A stretch of DNA of 64,000 bases from Heliocidaris erythrogramma (Eukaryota; Echinodermata; Echinoidea; Camarodonta; Echinometridae). How positions within the stretch are numbered: position 1 is the first letter of the stretch; each line of letters opens with the position of its first letter. Of the stretch, positions 55,001-64,000 are shown piece after piece. Both the position numbers and the translations under genes were made by a program. The stretch covers positions 18,294,615-18,358,614 of the forward strand of contig CM046868.1 in NCBI GenBank assembly GCA_025617745.1, in the 5' to 3' direction. The notes under the pieces were generated by a model, which was given only the letters and a program-made list of their open reading frames with translations, was not told the origin of the DNA and made no database searches.

Positions 55001-58000
55001 ATCTCTCAAGGCATCGGTGAACAAGGCAGAGGAGCTGTTCCGTCGCAGCAACCCCGCACAAAGACGACGTTCTCGAAGGTTTTTGCTGGAGCATGGCAAG
55101 AGCTAGTAGGAAAGCCAAGCATTGCTGCTGCAGGCTTTAGAGCCGCAGGAATTTATCCCTTCAGCAAGGCATATAATGCACAATTACTCCGCCCATCAGC
55201 ATTGTATCAATTTGTGAACACCCCCTCCATGCCGCATGAAGGAGATACTCCGTCATCTTCGAGCACCGCAGTCATTCCAGAGGATGACGACACGAGGTTC
55301 TCTCAACCGGATGAACCTGATGACCTACCAACATCAGTACCCTGTCGAGAGAGACCCCTGAACGAGGACTTTATCTCCCCTTTCCTGGAGGAATGCCTCG
55401 TTTTCCCACAGGTCACTGTCTCTAACCAGAGGAAGAGGAAGAAGTCATTGCCCAAGGCAATCTCTGGCGAAGCGTTCATTAGATTCGCAGAGGAGCAGGC
55501 GAAAGAAAGGAGGAAGGAGAGGAGAGGAAAAAGCAGAGGAAGGAGGAGCGTGTCCAAAAGAGGCTTGAAAAGGAAAGAAAGAAAGAAAGAAAGAAATACA
55601 AAAAGAGCAGAGGCAGAGACGAAGAGAGGAGCTACAAAAGAAGAAATTGGAACGGGAGAGGAATGAGAGAAATGACAGGAGAGGAAAGAGAATGAGAAGA
55701 AAGAACGAGAGGCAGAGAGGGCAGAGAAAACATCAGAGAATGAGAGGGCGAAGAGCAAGAGAAAGGGGGGTAAGTGTAGAGAGAAGAGTCAAAGAGTTGA
55801 TGGAGATGAAGATGAGTACGTGTGTCCAGAATGCTTGCTTGTCGGTGATGAGTGGGTAGGATGTGATTATTGCATGGCCTGGATCCACCATAAATGTTCC
55901 ACCCTTGCAACGTTCGATATTGAAAATGTTCACAAATACACATATAAATGTAAATTCTGTTAAATTTCATCAATCAATTTGCTAGATCGTACAGAAGCTT
56001 ATGAGTGCCAACCAGATGACGAGATAAGAAGACGAGATAAGAAGACGAGTAAAGAAGACGGGAAGACAAGATAAATGACGATAAGATGAGTTGTTGGAAC
56101 TCGGCAAGTCAACTTATTCTGGACAAGAAGTCAAGAAGACAAGTTGTTGGAACTCGGCATGCCGACTTATTTGAGACTAAATAACGAGAAGACAAGTTGT
56201 TGGTACTCGGCAAGTCGACTTATTTTGGACAAGAAGACGGGATGATGAGTTATTGGAACCCGGCAAGTCGAATTGTTTAGGACAAGAAGATAAGATGAAG
56301 AGTTGTTTGAACTCGGCAAGTTGACTTGTTTAGGACAAGAAGACGAGATGACAAGCTAATGCAACTTGGCAAATCGTCATCTCGTCCCAAACAAGTCGAC
56401 ATGCCAAGTTGCATTAACTCATCATCTCGTCTTCTTAGCCTAAACAAGTCGACTTGCCGAGTTCAAACAACTTGTCATCTTGTTTTCTTGCCCCAAACAA
56501 GTCTTCTCATCTTATACCAGCTGACTTGCCGAGTTCCAACAACTCGTCTTCTTGTCTTATTGTCCATAATAAGTCGACTTGCCGAGTTCCAATAACTCTT
56601 CTACTCATCATTTTAACTTCTCGTCTTCTTATCTCGTTATCTGGTTGGCATTTATAAGCTTTCGTAAGATCGACAGTGTCTGGCATACTTTGAACCTGTA
56701 GGCAGAGATTTTGCAACAGCATGTAGAATATATTTTAAATATGAAAGTGTACCAACTTGTTAATGTATTGGTATCGTTTGAAGATATTTTGGGAGGAAAG
56801 TTATCATTGGAAAACGATTAATTTTGTATGTATATATGCTTGAAAACTTTCCTAGATCGACATATAGTGTCTAGCTTACTTTGTATCTCTAGAAAGAGAA
56901 TGTGCAACAACATGTGTACTTTGTGTGAAATATGGAAGTGTACCAACTTAGATGTCATTCTAAAATTGACTATTAAATAAATTGATGCTGCATTTCAATT
57001 TATTAACTCAAAATATTATTACTGTGTCTCTATTGATTCTTGCCTTTACTGGTCATTAGTTTGAAGCCCTAGAGTCTTTTGGGGGCGATGGAAAGAAGAT
57101 GGAGTGACGTAAAGAGCTAGAGACATAGAGAGAGCTAAAGATGAAATTAGAAAGAGAGAGGGGTTAAAAGCAAAAGTGAGATTTATTTTTTGGAGGATTT
57201 GAAAAGGGGGTGAATATAATCATATGATATTGAATAAAGATATATTTAACAATGAAATACATTCCAACGATACAAGACTAATATGAACTAAAAATAAAAT
57301 TCGAAAATGAAGAAAAAACCTCTACTTAAATTTAAATCTTTTTCTTTATCCAAATATTATATTTTAAAAAAAATCAAACCACACCAGCAGGGTTTCATGA
57401 AGCTGTTCGTAAAGTTACGCATAACTTGAATATGAAGTGCCAGAAAGGATGCCCCAAGTTTCTCCTGATGTTTTAACAAGGTGTGACTGTATTTCCATTA
57501 ACCTCAACTAAATTATGGCAAAAAATATACTTTGCATTAACAATGTTTGTTATAATGACAATGTTAATCTACATCTGCACAGTTCAACTTTAGTTGATGC
57601 AGTTAAAAATGATTGATTGAGTATCCCATTTGGCTCCTCATATCTAAGTCATTCGTAACTTTAAGAACAGCTTTATGAAACAAGCTAGAGAAATATATTA
57701 CAAAAGTATTATCAAAATGTGTGTGCATGGGGATCAGGAATGTCCCCTTCAATTAGCTCTGAGGATTGTGTAATAGCGCCATCTATCAGTACCCAATCGG
57801 CTAGTGGTGTAGACAGATCAGCTACTGGTGCATGAATTGCTCGCGACATTATCGCATCGCCAGCGCTTGCCGACGGAGGATTTTGGGAGTAAGTTCCGAT
57901 ATCATGTCCAGAATATTTGCATTATAGTACATGTATGAAATTGTAGATATTAGGATAAATTATACATTTTTTGATATTCGGAGAATTTACAAAATCGATC

Positions 58001-61000
58001 GGTAACTGGTGCATATACGGTACTAGATCTAAAGTTAGTTGAGAAAACTCAACTTAGCTTACGCTACTTACAGTTATGGCAGGGGGTCCTAAAAAGCTAC
58101 GCGGGTCCTAAAGCTACGCACCACTTTTAATACGTGTTGTCTATGGGAGAATACGCACTCCACATACAAAACAAAGTGCGTAGCTTTAGGTCCCCCCCCC
58201 CCCATCATACATGAGCAGCTCCGTGACACTGACCATGTATGTCTGCTACGTGGGCGCGGCGGAGTTCTAGATTAATGTGTTAAAGAGCACAAGCACGAAC
58301 GGATGGCCGTGCGTGGCTGTGCGCATGCATGGTAGATGCGCGTATGGCCTATACGTTTACGTCACAGTTAGCCCGACCAGAGGCGGTGCGAGGACTCATA
58401 GACTTTCGTTGCGACACCCGTCAATGTCACTAAAAACCATGTACAAAATTAATTTTACGTTATACTCACATGAAATCGATTGCTTGGATGGATGTGTTGA
58501 AGTTCAATCCCAAGCAAGCCATCAGGCAATGTCTACAGGGTATAAAATTTCAGCTTTTGACTGCCAAAACCTGTCCATCGCGGTACCGCTTTGCGACAGC
58601 GCTGTGTATATTACACACGGGTCTGACCTTTCAAAAAGTGCAGCGCGATTGCATTCTGCCATTCGACTGTAGGCAGATGACGCAATAAATCATTGTTTTT
58701 GGCAAGTTGTAAGTTGGTTAACTAAATTTAACTGAATGAATGCAATCAATCAATAGTTGAAGCTTTATTGTATCCCCCGGCAGTATGCCGGAGGATACTT
58801 TGGATTCAGCAGCGTTTCACCGCCGCCGCCGCCGCCGCCGCGTCACATTCTTGTGTGCGCTCTAGCGGTCACATTTCTCGACGAATTTCTTTCAGACTTC
58901 CTGTGGACGTGTATCTTGGTAAAATCTGGACCCCTATAGTTTCTGGTGATGCTGCCCCCAGTGTTCCGTCTTTTATAGGGTAAAAGGCCATATTTGGGGG
59001 GATAGTTTGTGTGCGCTCTAGCGGTCACATTTCTCAACGGATTTTGTTCAAATTTTGTACGAAGGTGTCTCTTGGTAAAATCTGGAACCCTATAGATTTG
59101 GGTGATGCTGCCCCCAGTGTTCCGTCTTTTATAGGGTCAAAGGTCATATTTTGATAGATGTCTTGTGTGCGCTCTGGCGGTCACATTTCTCAACGGATTT
59201 CGTTCAAATTTTGCATGAAGGTGTCTCTTGGTGTAATTTAAAAACCTATAGTGTTTGGTGATGCTGCCACCAGTGTTCCGTCTTTTATAGGGTCAAAGGT
59301 CATACTTCAGGGCATGGCGTGAGTGCACTCTGCAGGCCACATTTCTCAACGGATTTTGTTCAAATTTTGTATGGAGATGTCTCTTGGTGTAATCTAAAAA
59401 CCTATAGTTTTTGGTGATGCTGCCACCAGTGTTCCGTCTTTTATAGGGTCAAAGGTCATACTTCAGGGCATGGCGTGAGTGCACTCTGCAGGCCACATTT
59501 CTTGATGGATTTCTTTCAAATTTTGTATGGAGATGTATCTTGGTGTAATCTAAAAACCTATAGTTTTTGGTGATGCTGCCACCAGTGTTCCGTCTTTTAT
59601 AGGGTCAAAGGTCATACTTCAGGGCATGGCATGAGTGCACTCTGCAGGCCACATTTCTTGATGGATTTCTTTCAAATTTTGTATGGAGATGTATCTTGGT
59701 ATATCTCTCAACACATTTCTTTCAAATTTTATATGAAGATGTGTCTTAGTTATCTAATTTCTACACCATCCTTTTGTTTGAGGGAGGGGATGGGGGAGGG
59801 TCTTTGTCCCTCCTTCAAATTGCTGCCAGTGCCGGGGGATACATTTAGCATTGCGCGGCCCCAGCAATGCACATTTCTAGTTTAGTTCAGTTTTTAGATG
59901 AAAAATATATGTAATTTCAGCAAAAAGCATGTAGTCGCACTTTTGTAGTCGCGGTTCGCAACGCTAGAGAATGGGCAGGTCGTACAGCTACGTTGACTTT
60001 TTGTTTTGTCAGACATCTCTACCACTGCACCACATCGCATAGTTTCGATTTTGGTTGTATCGCCAACAGCGCGATCTAGTCTAAACTTGTAAAGTGTGTG
60101 GTTTGCATAAATATGCATTTTTCTATGGACCATACACTTCTTGATGATGATGATGGTGATGAAAGTTCAAGAAGTAATTGTCTGATCTCATTCTGTTTTG
60201 TACAGGTATCTCAACTCATTATCCTGAATGAAACTGCAGAAAGGGAAGGGGGCAAGTTGCCCAATCTCATCCCATTTGCCCAGACTGTTCTGAGAGCCAC
60301 TGAGGAATTGGTGCAAATTGGTCACAAAATGGCAAGAGATACAGATGACGAGGTACAAATCATTATTTGTAACCAACGAAGTGCAAGTTTAGTGTATCAC
60401 TGAAAATGAAGTGAACATGGAGGATCCCAAAGCTGTGGATCCAGTGAGAAAATAAAATAGAATAGAAATTATATACTTCCTTCATTAAAAGACATATATT
60501 TGTCAGATATTTGTACAATTTACATGAAATAAAACATCATCTGCTGATAGAAGCAGGGGCGGATCCAGGATTTTGTATAATGGGAGGGGTGCACAAATGC
60601 AGGATTGTCATTGGGAAAAGTACTTGGAGGACGATTCATATTTTTTTGGTCTAGCCAGGCCTCCAAAAGTCACTCAGTGGGGAGGGGGGGGTTATGGGGT
60701 CCAGTTTCCCTCCATAATTCTCTGACAAGCAAAAAATAGGTTTTCTTTCAGGGGGTGGGGGCACGGGCCAGAATCCCCCCCCCCCCCCCCTGAAAAAAAA
60801 TCTACCACTGGTTAGAAGGATGTTATTTTTAAAGGATATAGATCTACATGTAAGTAAATTCTGGCACTCGGCAGGTGATAACAATTATAATGATAATAGA
60901 ATCAACAGCATTACAGTAATAAAATGCATCAATATTGGCCATTATATAGCGTATGCATGGAATTGGTATGGATTTACCCCCTGCGCTCGATGGAAAGAGA

Positions 61001-63538
61001 GGGGCTAGATGTGAGATTGTTACTTTGCTTCGACGGGAGCCCAGATAGCTCAGTTGGTAGAGAACTGGTCATGTAAGCCAGGGTCTCGGGTTCGAATCCC
61101 GGTCAGGGCATTGTAATTTTCTCACATTTTTTTTCTTTATGATATATTCAATTTACTTCAATCCTATCAATTATGATATTATGAATATGATTTATTTACA
61201 ATATGATTTATTTTTATTTTTGATGGAAATTAAATGCTCATCATAATCATAAAAAAGACATAGTCTATGTCTTTTTTCTATGATAAAATGTCATTGTCTG
61301 TTATGTTCTAAATGCTTTTCGGCCAGCTCAATTAGTAAAAACATGAAATGAAGAAAAACACACAAAAAAACTTTAGACAGATCTGCAATTTATTAAAGCT
61401 CTTTGGGGCATTATATCTGTCAGAATGTCAGTTCACTTCATCATCAAAGAATGATGTGAAAGAATCCTAATTAAAGAATGAAGCAGAAATAGAAAGTTAG
61501 GTAATCAACATCACTGGAATGGATTTTGTTTTGCAGAAACTACAGAGAGAGATGCCGGAGGTATGTGATGCTAGCATAGCAGCTGGTCGAAGCATGTTGA
61601 TGGCAGTACAGCGCCTTCAAGCCGAACCCCTGTCAGAGCCAGCCAGAGACAACATGGTGACTGCAGCAAGGAGGCTACTAGAGACCACCATGAAGGTATG
61701 TGTGTGGGGCTAGTACAGGAAGCAAATAATTACCGTTGGTGAAGGTGATGGGACAAACTATCAATTCCGAGGTGATCTGGATGTAGCTATCTTTCCGAAG
61801 CGAAGCTGAGGAAATAGTGTTTTACATTCAGATCGCCAAGGGAGTGATAGTACGTCTCATCGCCTGAAATTAAAAGGTGATTATTTGCTTTATATTCCAC
61901 ATCTGAAACATTTAACTGGTACGAGAAAGACAATTATTCTCTACTTCTCGAAAAAGACATTTATGATTTAGGCCCGAATAAATTCACAAAAGATGTTAAA
62001 ACCACCATAAAACCCCATAAATCGTACCCCTACCTGGGTGCGCACAATTGTTTTATTATTTTAAGCACGTGATTGGGCAATGCACGCTTATTTTAGTACG
62101 CCTATGGAGCTATTCGTAGAGGTCACACACTTTTCAATTCGCTTGTACCCAAATCCTTACTATAATTTGGCTAATGTGTGTCTGTCTGTCCGTCCGTTTG
62201 TTTGAAAGCGCTTTTCTCCATGATTTTCCACTCAATCGAGCTGGGGTTTTTTTATAGCGTGGTTAAATTGTTCCCAGATTGTCATAAGGGGGGTTGTTTG
62301 TGGTATTTTGGTCGTATTATTTAAAGAATTTTTAAAATTCGTAACTTTCTTTGGCAGGCCCCCAGTAAAGCTTCGAAGATCCCAGTCCTTTCGACCTCTT
62401 TCGTGTCAGCAAAATTACACAGGCATAAATTATTTTCATGTACACCTCCACCATGCATGCACCGTCTATTTGGAGTGCCTAATACATGTATAAGGCTATG
62501 CTGATGAATGAACAGTCGCGCAGCGTGTTCATAGATCTACACACTCGGCCTTCAGTAAGTGTGTTTCCGTCCAGTGCATACATGGTAGATCATGAAGCTA
62601 CAAATTGGTTTGAAGCTTCATGATTAGATCTAATCTGAATTACAAGTACAACTAGCACCTGAATTTCAGTCACATCAGACATCGGGAACGGCTCTATTTC
62701 GGCTTCGATGTCGAGTGGGGTGTGGAGGGGGGATATGGGGGTCCCCCTCCTTTGTCACAGCAATATGGATTCCTAATTTTCTTTATCAAAAGTTGGCAGG
62801 TATGGTTTCCCTCCATAATTATCTGACAAGCAAAAAAAAAAAAGTTTTTCTTTCTAAAAAAAAAAAGGGGGTGCACATTGCATACTTTTCTTGCAGGGGG
62901 GGGGGGGGGAGGGAGGGCACAGGCCGGATATGCTCTAACATACACCTGTCAATATTGTTATTTATTTGAATGGAAACTGAATATTGTATTCTAATAAGTG
63001 AAGATGCCCATATAACGTTTAAAAGATGCAAGAGTTCCATAAGATATACACTTTCAGGGCATGTTCTAAGATTTTTATCAATTCCTTCAATGCATAACGA
63101 CTTAACCTACCAGGGAAAAAAATATCAGAAACCTAAACATGTAAGTGGAAGCCCTACAAATCTTATCATCACTAGCAGCTAACCCCCTCCCCTCCTACCC
63201 TTTTCTTCTAATATCTTTCGGCGGAATATTCCATACTTCTGTATAATAGTATTCGGAAAAGGCGAGTTGGCACAGTCGCACTGCGAGTTCGAATCAAGCC
63301 CAGGTGGATGACCTGAGGCAGCGTTATGTTTAAACATGCCCCTTCCATGTAGACATATAGTCCTAGATTTTCCCATAAGGAGAGGTTTAAAAGCAAAATA
63401 TATCCTTTCTTTCAGGTCCTTCTTATATCTGATGATGCAGAAGTACGTCGTATCCTAGATACCTGTGGTTGGGTGACAGAGGGCCTGCAGAACATCAGGG
63501 CTGTAGGCTCCATGAAGGAATTGGTGACTATGTTTAAG
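48895..63538 (+). CDS. VCL: vinculin-family gene, first four coding exons (3' partial)
   Basis: Exons 48895-49044, 60206-60352, 61537-61695 and 63416-63538 all join in phase 0 and give 193 residues of the vinculin head (D1 four-helix region). Vinculin is a cytoplasmic linker at focal adhesions and cell junctions; this head domain binds talin and alpha-actinin helices. Diagnostic matches to vertebrate vinculin: TRSIE..L.P near the N terminus, VSQLIILNE, REMP, then LQAEPLSEPARD and DDAEVRRIL. Alpha-catenin and alpha-catulin are relatives, and the PARD and AEVR motifs favour vinculin. The gene continues past the window edge. Odd point: the usual MPVFHTRTIES-type start is absent and the frame reads about 30 residues further upstream. 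I cannot tell whether it is the true vinculin orthologue or a paralogue. Confidence 0.85.
49045..49765. other. vinculin intron 1, start
   Basis: No bounded repeat or coding frame could be supported. Confidence 0.4.
49766..50612 (+). repeat. GAT-rich imperfect trinucleotide array
   Basis: About 850 bp dominated by GATGAT, GATAATTTTGATGAT and GGTGATGAT words. The open frames on both strands (Asp/Met-rich or His/Ile-rich) are composition effects. Confidence 0.85.
50753..51023 (+). pseudogene. pogo pseudogene exon 1 (psq helix-turn-helix)
   Basis: The psq-type domain covers roughly the first 50 codons. After WAVK the native frame is MARIGFGQTRKDIQN, reached only by removing one A from the A5 run. 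The donor GTATGT follows. Confidence 0.75.
51111..51482. mobile_element. MITE (GGCGGATCCAGG ends), copy 2
   Basis: It starts GGCGGATCCAGG and ends TCCTGGATCCGCCCCTG, flanked by TGTAATG on both sides. The interior C-runs and TTGACCATAGACGATCCG match copy 1 at 42051-42467. It lies in the first intron of the pogo pseudogene. Confidence 0.75.
51530..51600 (+). repeat. CT and TTTA microsatellites
   Basis: (CT)n followed by (TTTA)n, within the pogo intron. Confidence 0.8.
52335..52390 (+). repeat. ACT trinucleotide microsatellite
   Basis: Imperfect (ACT)n over about 55 bp. Confidence 0.8.
52450..52912 (+). repeat. tandem duplication of about 230 bp
   Basis: CTATTTTTAGGATACTTTGT at 52452 recurs at about 52681, and the following 220 bp match almost base for base. 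It lies in the second intron of the pogo pseudogene. Confidence 0.85.
53395..53880 (+). pseudogene. RTE endonuclease remnant
   Basis: A 5'-truncated frame with the DFN motif and a QHR in place of the expected Asp-His of the last catalytic motif. The following stretch to 54044 continues in another frame (DTWWWNEEVKEA) up to the missing RT. Confidence 0.7.
54088..54741 (+). pseudogene. RTE C-terminal region
   Basis: Open frame of 217 residues with CYLGDRVNAGGGCEAAVTAR and the RTE-typical GSETW, GHVLRR and GRLRGTW signatures. It is joined directly to endonuclease-side sequence, so the RT domain has been deleted. Confidence 0.75.
55812..55963 (+). pseudogene. PHD finger at the end of the pogo pseudogene
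   Basis: YVCPECLLVGDEWVGCDYCM, then WIHHKC and YKCKFC followed by TAA. The ligand order C-x2-C, C-x2-C, H-x2-C, C-x2-C is a complete C4HC3 PHD finger. PHD fingers read histone tails. It is in a different frame from the upstream K/R-rich region because of a shift. Confidence 0.8.
55983..56672. repeat. foldback element built of short tandem repeats
   Basis: Outer arms AAGCTTATGAGTGCCAACCA and the complement of TGGTTGGCATTTATAAGCTT enclose five or six forward units (TTGGAACTCGGCAAGTCGAC, GACAAGAAGACGAGAT) followed by the same units inverted. The turn is near 56380. Confidence 0.8.
56650..56960 (+). repeat. tandem duplication of about 190 bp
   Basis: The block GATCGACAGTGTCTGGCATACTTTG ... GAAAGTGTACCAACTTG at about 56670-56760 recurs, diverged, at about 56865-56950. 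Confidence 0.65.
56961..57387. other. vinculin intron 1, AT-rich stretch
   Basis: Nothing recognised apart from GAGAGA-rich sequence near 57110-57160. Confidence 0.4.
57388..57684. mobile_element. TIR MITE (GGGTTTCATGAAGCTGTTCG family), copy 2
   Basis: CAGGGTTTCATGAAGCTGTT is mirrored by AACAGCTTTATGAAACAAG. It is related to 30516-30677 but with a longer interior. Confidence 0.65.
57685..58768. other. vinculin intron 1, unassigned stretch
   Basis: A small inverted repeat (AAAGCTACGCACC / GTGCGTAGCTTT) lies at about 58090-58190. The open frames at 58277-58688 do not resemble anything known to me. Confidence 0.4.
58769..59843. repeat. TIR-bounded tandem-repeat element A, copy 2 (complete)
   Basis: TGTATCCCCCGGCA is mirrored by TGCCGGGGGATACA. 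Inside are five clear units of about 155 bp marked by GGTGATGCTGCC (58945, 59100, 59257, 59413, 59567) and a degenerate end. A (CCG)n run lies at 58819-58840. The unit orientation is opposite to copy 1 at 2719. Confidence 0.8.
60206..60352 (+). CDS. VCL: vinculin coding exon 2
   Basis: The acceptor TTTTGTACAG ends at 60205 and the donor GTACAA starts at 60353. The exon is 49 codons in phase 0, from VSQLIILNETAEREGG through LVQIGHKMARDTDDE, matching the vinculin stretch that follows PVAQQ in vertebrates. Confidence 0.88.
60546..60813. mobile_element. MITE (GGGGCGGATCCAGGA end), copy 3, partial
   Basis: It begins CAGGGGCGGATCCAGGATTT and shares interior words with copies 1 and 2 on the opposite strand. 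The far end is degraded in C-rich sequence. It lies in vinculin intron 2. Confidence 0.65.
61039..61110 (+). tRNA. tRNA-Thr(TGT)-like, degenerate
   Basis: The A box TAGCTCAGTTGG and B box GGTTCGAATCC are good, and the anticodon stem CTGGT/GCCAG encloses CATGTAA with TGT in anticodon position. Position 33 is A instead of T, the acceptor stem GCCCAGA/TCAGGGC has one A-A mismatch, and the D stem has one G-A mismatch. Probably a pseudogene or a SINE head without body. It lies in vinculin intron 2. Confidence 0.55.
61111..61536. other. vinculin intron 2, remainder
   Basis: A hairpin AAAAAAGACATA-GTC-TATGTCTTTTTT lies at about 61252-61278. Nothing else seen. Confidence 0.45.
61537..61695 (+). CDS. 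VCL: vinculin coding exon 3
   Basis: The acceptor TTTTGCAG ends at 61536 and the donor GTATGT starts at 61696. The exon is 53 codons in phase 0 and contains REMPEVCDASIAAG and LQAEPLSEPARDNM, the latter matching vertebrate LQSDPYSVPARD. Confidence 0.9.
61696..62530. other. vinculin intron 3, first part
   Basis: No supported gene. GATCTGGATGTAGCTATC (about 61774) and an imperfect complement near 61830 may form a small foldback. Confidence 0.35.
62531..63160. repeat. dispersed repeat, right copy
   Basis: Matches 570-1290 in the same orientation: ACTCGGCCTTCAGTAAGTGT, ACATCGGGAACGGCTCTATT-type words, then TAAGTGAAGATGCCCATATA. A GGCGGATCC-family fragment (about 62715-62935) interrupts it. Confidence 0.65.
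63416..63538 (+). CDS. VCL: vinculin coding exon 4
   Basis: The acceptor TTTCTTTCAG ends at 63415 and the donor GTAATT starts at 63539. The exon is 41 codons in phase 0, beginning VLLISDDAEVRRILDTCG and ending SMKELVTMFK. It aligns with vertebrate DEAEVRKI and the following helix. The next exon lies outside the window. Confidence 0.9.
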
Positions 63539-64000
63539 GTAATTTTATGTCTCTCAAACATTCACTGATTTTAATGTTACCCCATTGAATTCTGAATTCT
63601 CTAATTCCCCTATGCATACTACAGGAACCTTTTGGTCCAGTAGGCACTCTAGTTCCAAGGTTTTAAACAGGTATTCCTACAATGAAACACATGAAACTCA
63701 ATTATCCCATTCATGTTCACTTTTAGCATCAAAAGTACAAATCTAAAGATTCATTAGTTCGATAGTGTATTGAAAAGCATGTTCATTGTCGGACTGGAAG
63801 AAACATATAGATCTTATTTCTTTCAGTTTCTAATAATATGACTACAGTGCATTAATCTACAGGTGCTAGTCGGTTAGATAAATCTTGGTGCCTGCAACAG
63901 TAGTTAAGCCTGAATGAAACATAGTATGTAATCCTTCCTATGATCTAATAACTTGACATTCATGCTCATTTACCATGTACTAAATTTGAGATATTTAATT
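63539..64000. other. vinculin intron 4, start
   Basis: AT-rich intron sequence to the window edge; nothing recognised. Confidence 0.4.

Larger units (their letters stand above)
50753..55963 (+). pseudogene. intron-containing pogo/Tigger-type transposase with C-terminal PHD finger (broken)
   Basis: Exon 1 (50753-51023) encodes a psq-type helix-turn-helix (MPRARTKWKQEDVASAITRI ... TTLRDKFAGK) and is shifted by one base in an A-run near 50979. Exon 2 (52111-52282, after TTCTGTTTTAG) gives RMLDRDGRSNPFIDNKPG then, after another shift, KSFCARHPELVFRKP, a CENP-B-type DNA-binding segment. Exon 3 (53039 onward) is the DDE_1 domain: FNADES, VTVMVAVCAQGMFLPP, then after an RTE insertion LLLVDGLAAHQT and RHILQPCDVAVF. 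Two in-frame TGA codons lie at about 53106 and 53130. AAGFRAAGIYPF follows, then a Lys/Arg-rich stretch with frameshift, and a PHD finger (55812-55960). The family normally binds its own ends and cuts DNA; this copy cannot be translated. It sits in vinculin intron 1, same strand. Confidence 0.75.

Noticed and set aside
58277..58688. 131-codon frame as a possible novel vinculin-intron gene
   Set aside because: It starts in non-conserved sequence with no recognisable domain and could be chance in a moderately GC-rich stretch.
48895..63538. Alpha-catenin or alpha-catulin as identity of the four-exon gene
   Set aside because: The PARD motif after LQ..P.S and the AEVR motif fit vinculin better, although the TRSIE start resembles catulin.

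Overview
This is a window of animal nuclear DNA, AT-rich overall. Genes have introns with GT..AG borders, and most of the sequence is transposon-derived. Gene content (NSMCE2, vinculin) and the repeat mix (DIRS-like, Tc1-like with IR/DR ends, L1/Tx1-like and RTE-like LINEs, intron-bearing pogo, Crypton-like, many TIR MITEs) suggest a marine deuterostome invertebrate. A sea urchin or other echinoderm is my best guess, but this is inference from style and no taxonomic marker proves it.

Two host genes carry the window and point away from each other. NSMCE2 (MMS21), the SP-RING SUMO E3 ligase of the SMC5/6 complex, is complete on the minus strand. Its five coding exons run from 30112 down to 6131; the splice phases all agree and give a 239-residue product. 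A vinculin-family gene starts on the plus strand with four in-phase coding exons (48895-49044, 60206-60352, 61537-61695, 63416-63538) and runs off the right edge. About 18.8 kb of repeat-rich DNA separates the two start codons. I see no functional link between the genes.

Layout. 1-6130: flank of NSMCE2 with a dispersed repeat, low-complexity tracts and two TIR-bounded tandem-repeat elements, one sitting inside another MITE. 6261-18866 (NSMCE2 intron 4): foldbacks, a DIRS-like retroelement (8424-15972) with an internal tandem duplication and a Tc1-like element in its right terminal repeat, then a TTAA MITE. 19081-21126 (intron 3): a hAT-like MITE. 21275-28587 (intron 2): a decayed Crypton-like recombinase and a nested composite of tandem array, two Tc1-like elements, a TGTGACCC MITE with a hAT-like MITE inside, and a tRNA-Arg(TCT) gene between inverted repeats. 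28701-29997 (intron 1): another TGTGACCC MITE. 30113-48894 (intergenic): MITEs, telomere-like repeats, three L1/Tx1-like LINE copies (two head to head, one carrying a 439-bp palindrome with 9-bp target duplication), SINEs and a hairpin-rich satellite. 49045-60205 (vinculin intron 1): a GAT-rich array, a broken intron-containing pogo transposase ending in a PHD finger and split by an RTE fragment, a foldback made of tandem repeats, and a second TIR-bounded array. The right end holds a degenerate tRNA-Thr-like sequence and a copy of the repeat found near the left end.

All transposon coding regions here look dead from stops, frameshifts, truncation or insertion. Coordinates of repeat edges were read by eye. 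Alignment percentages were not computed.
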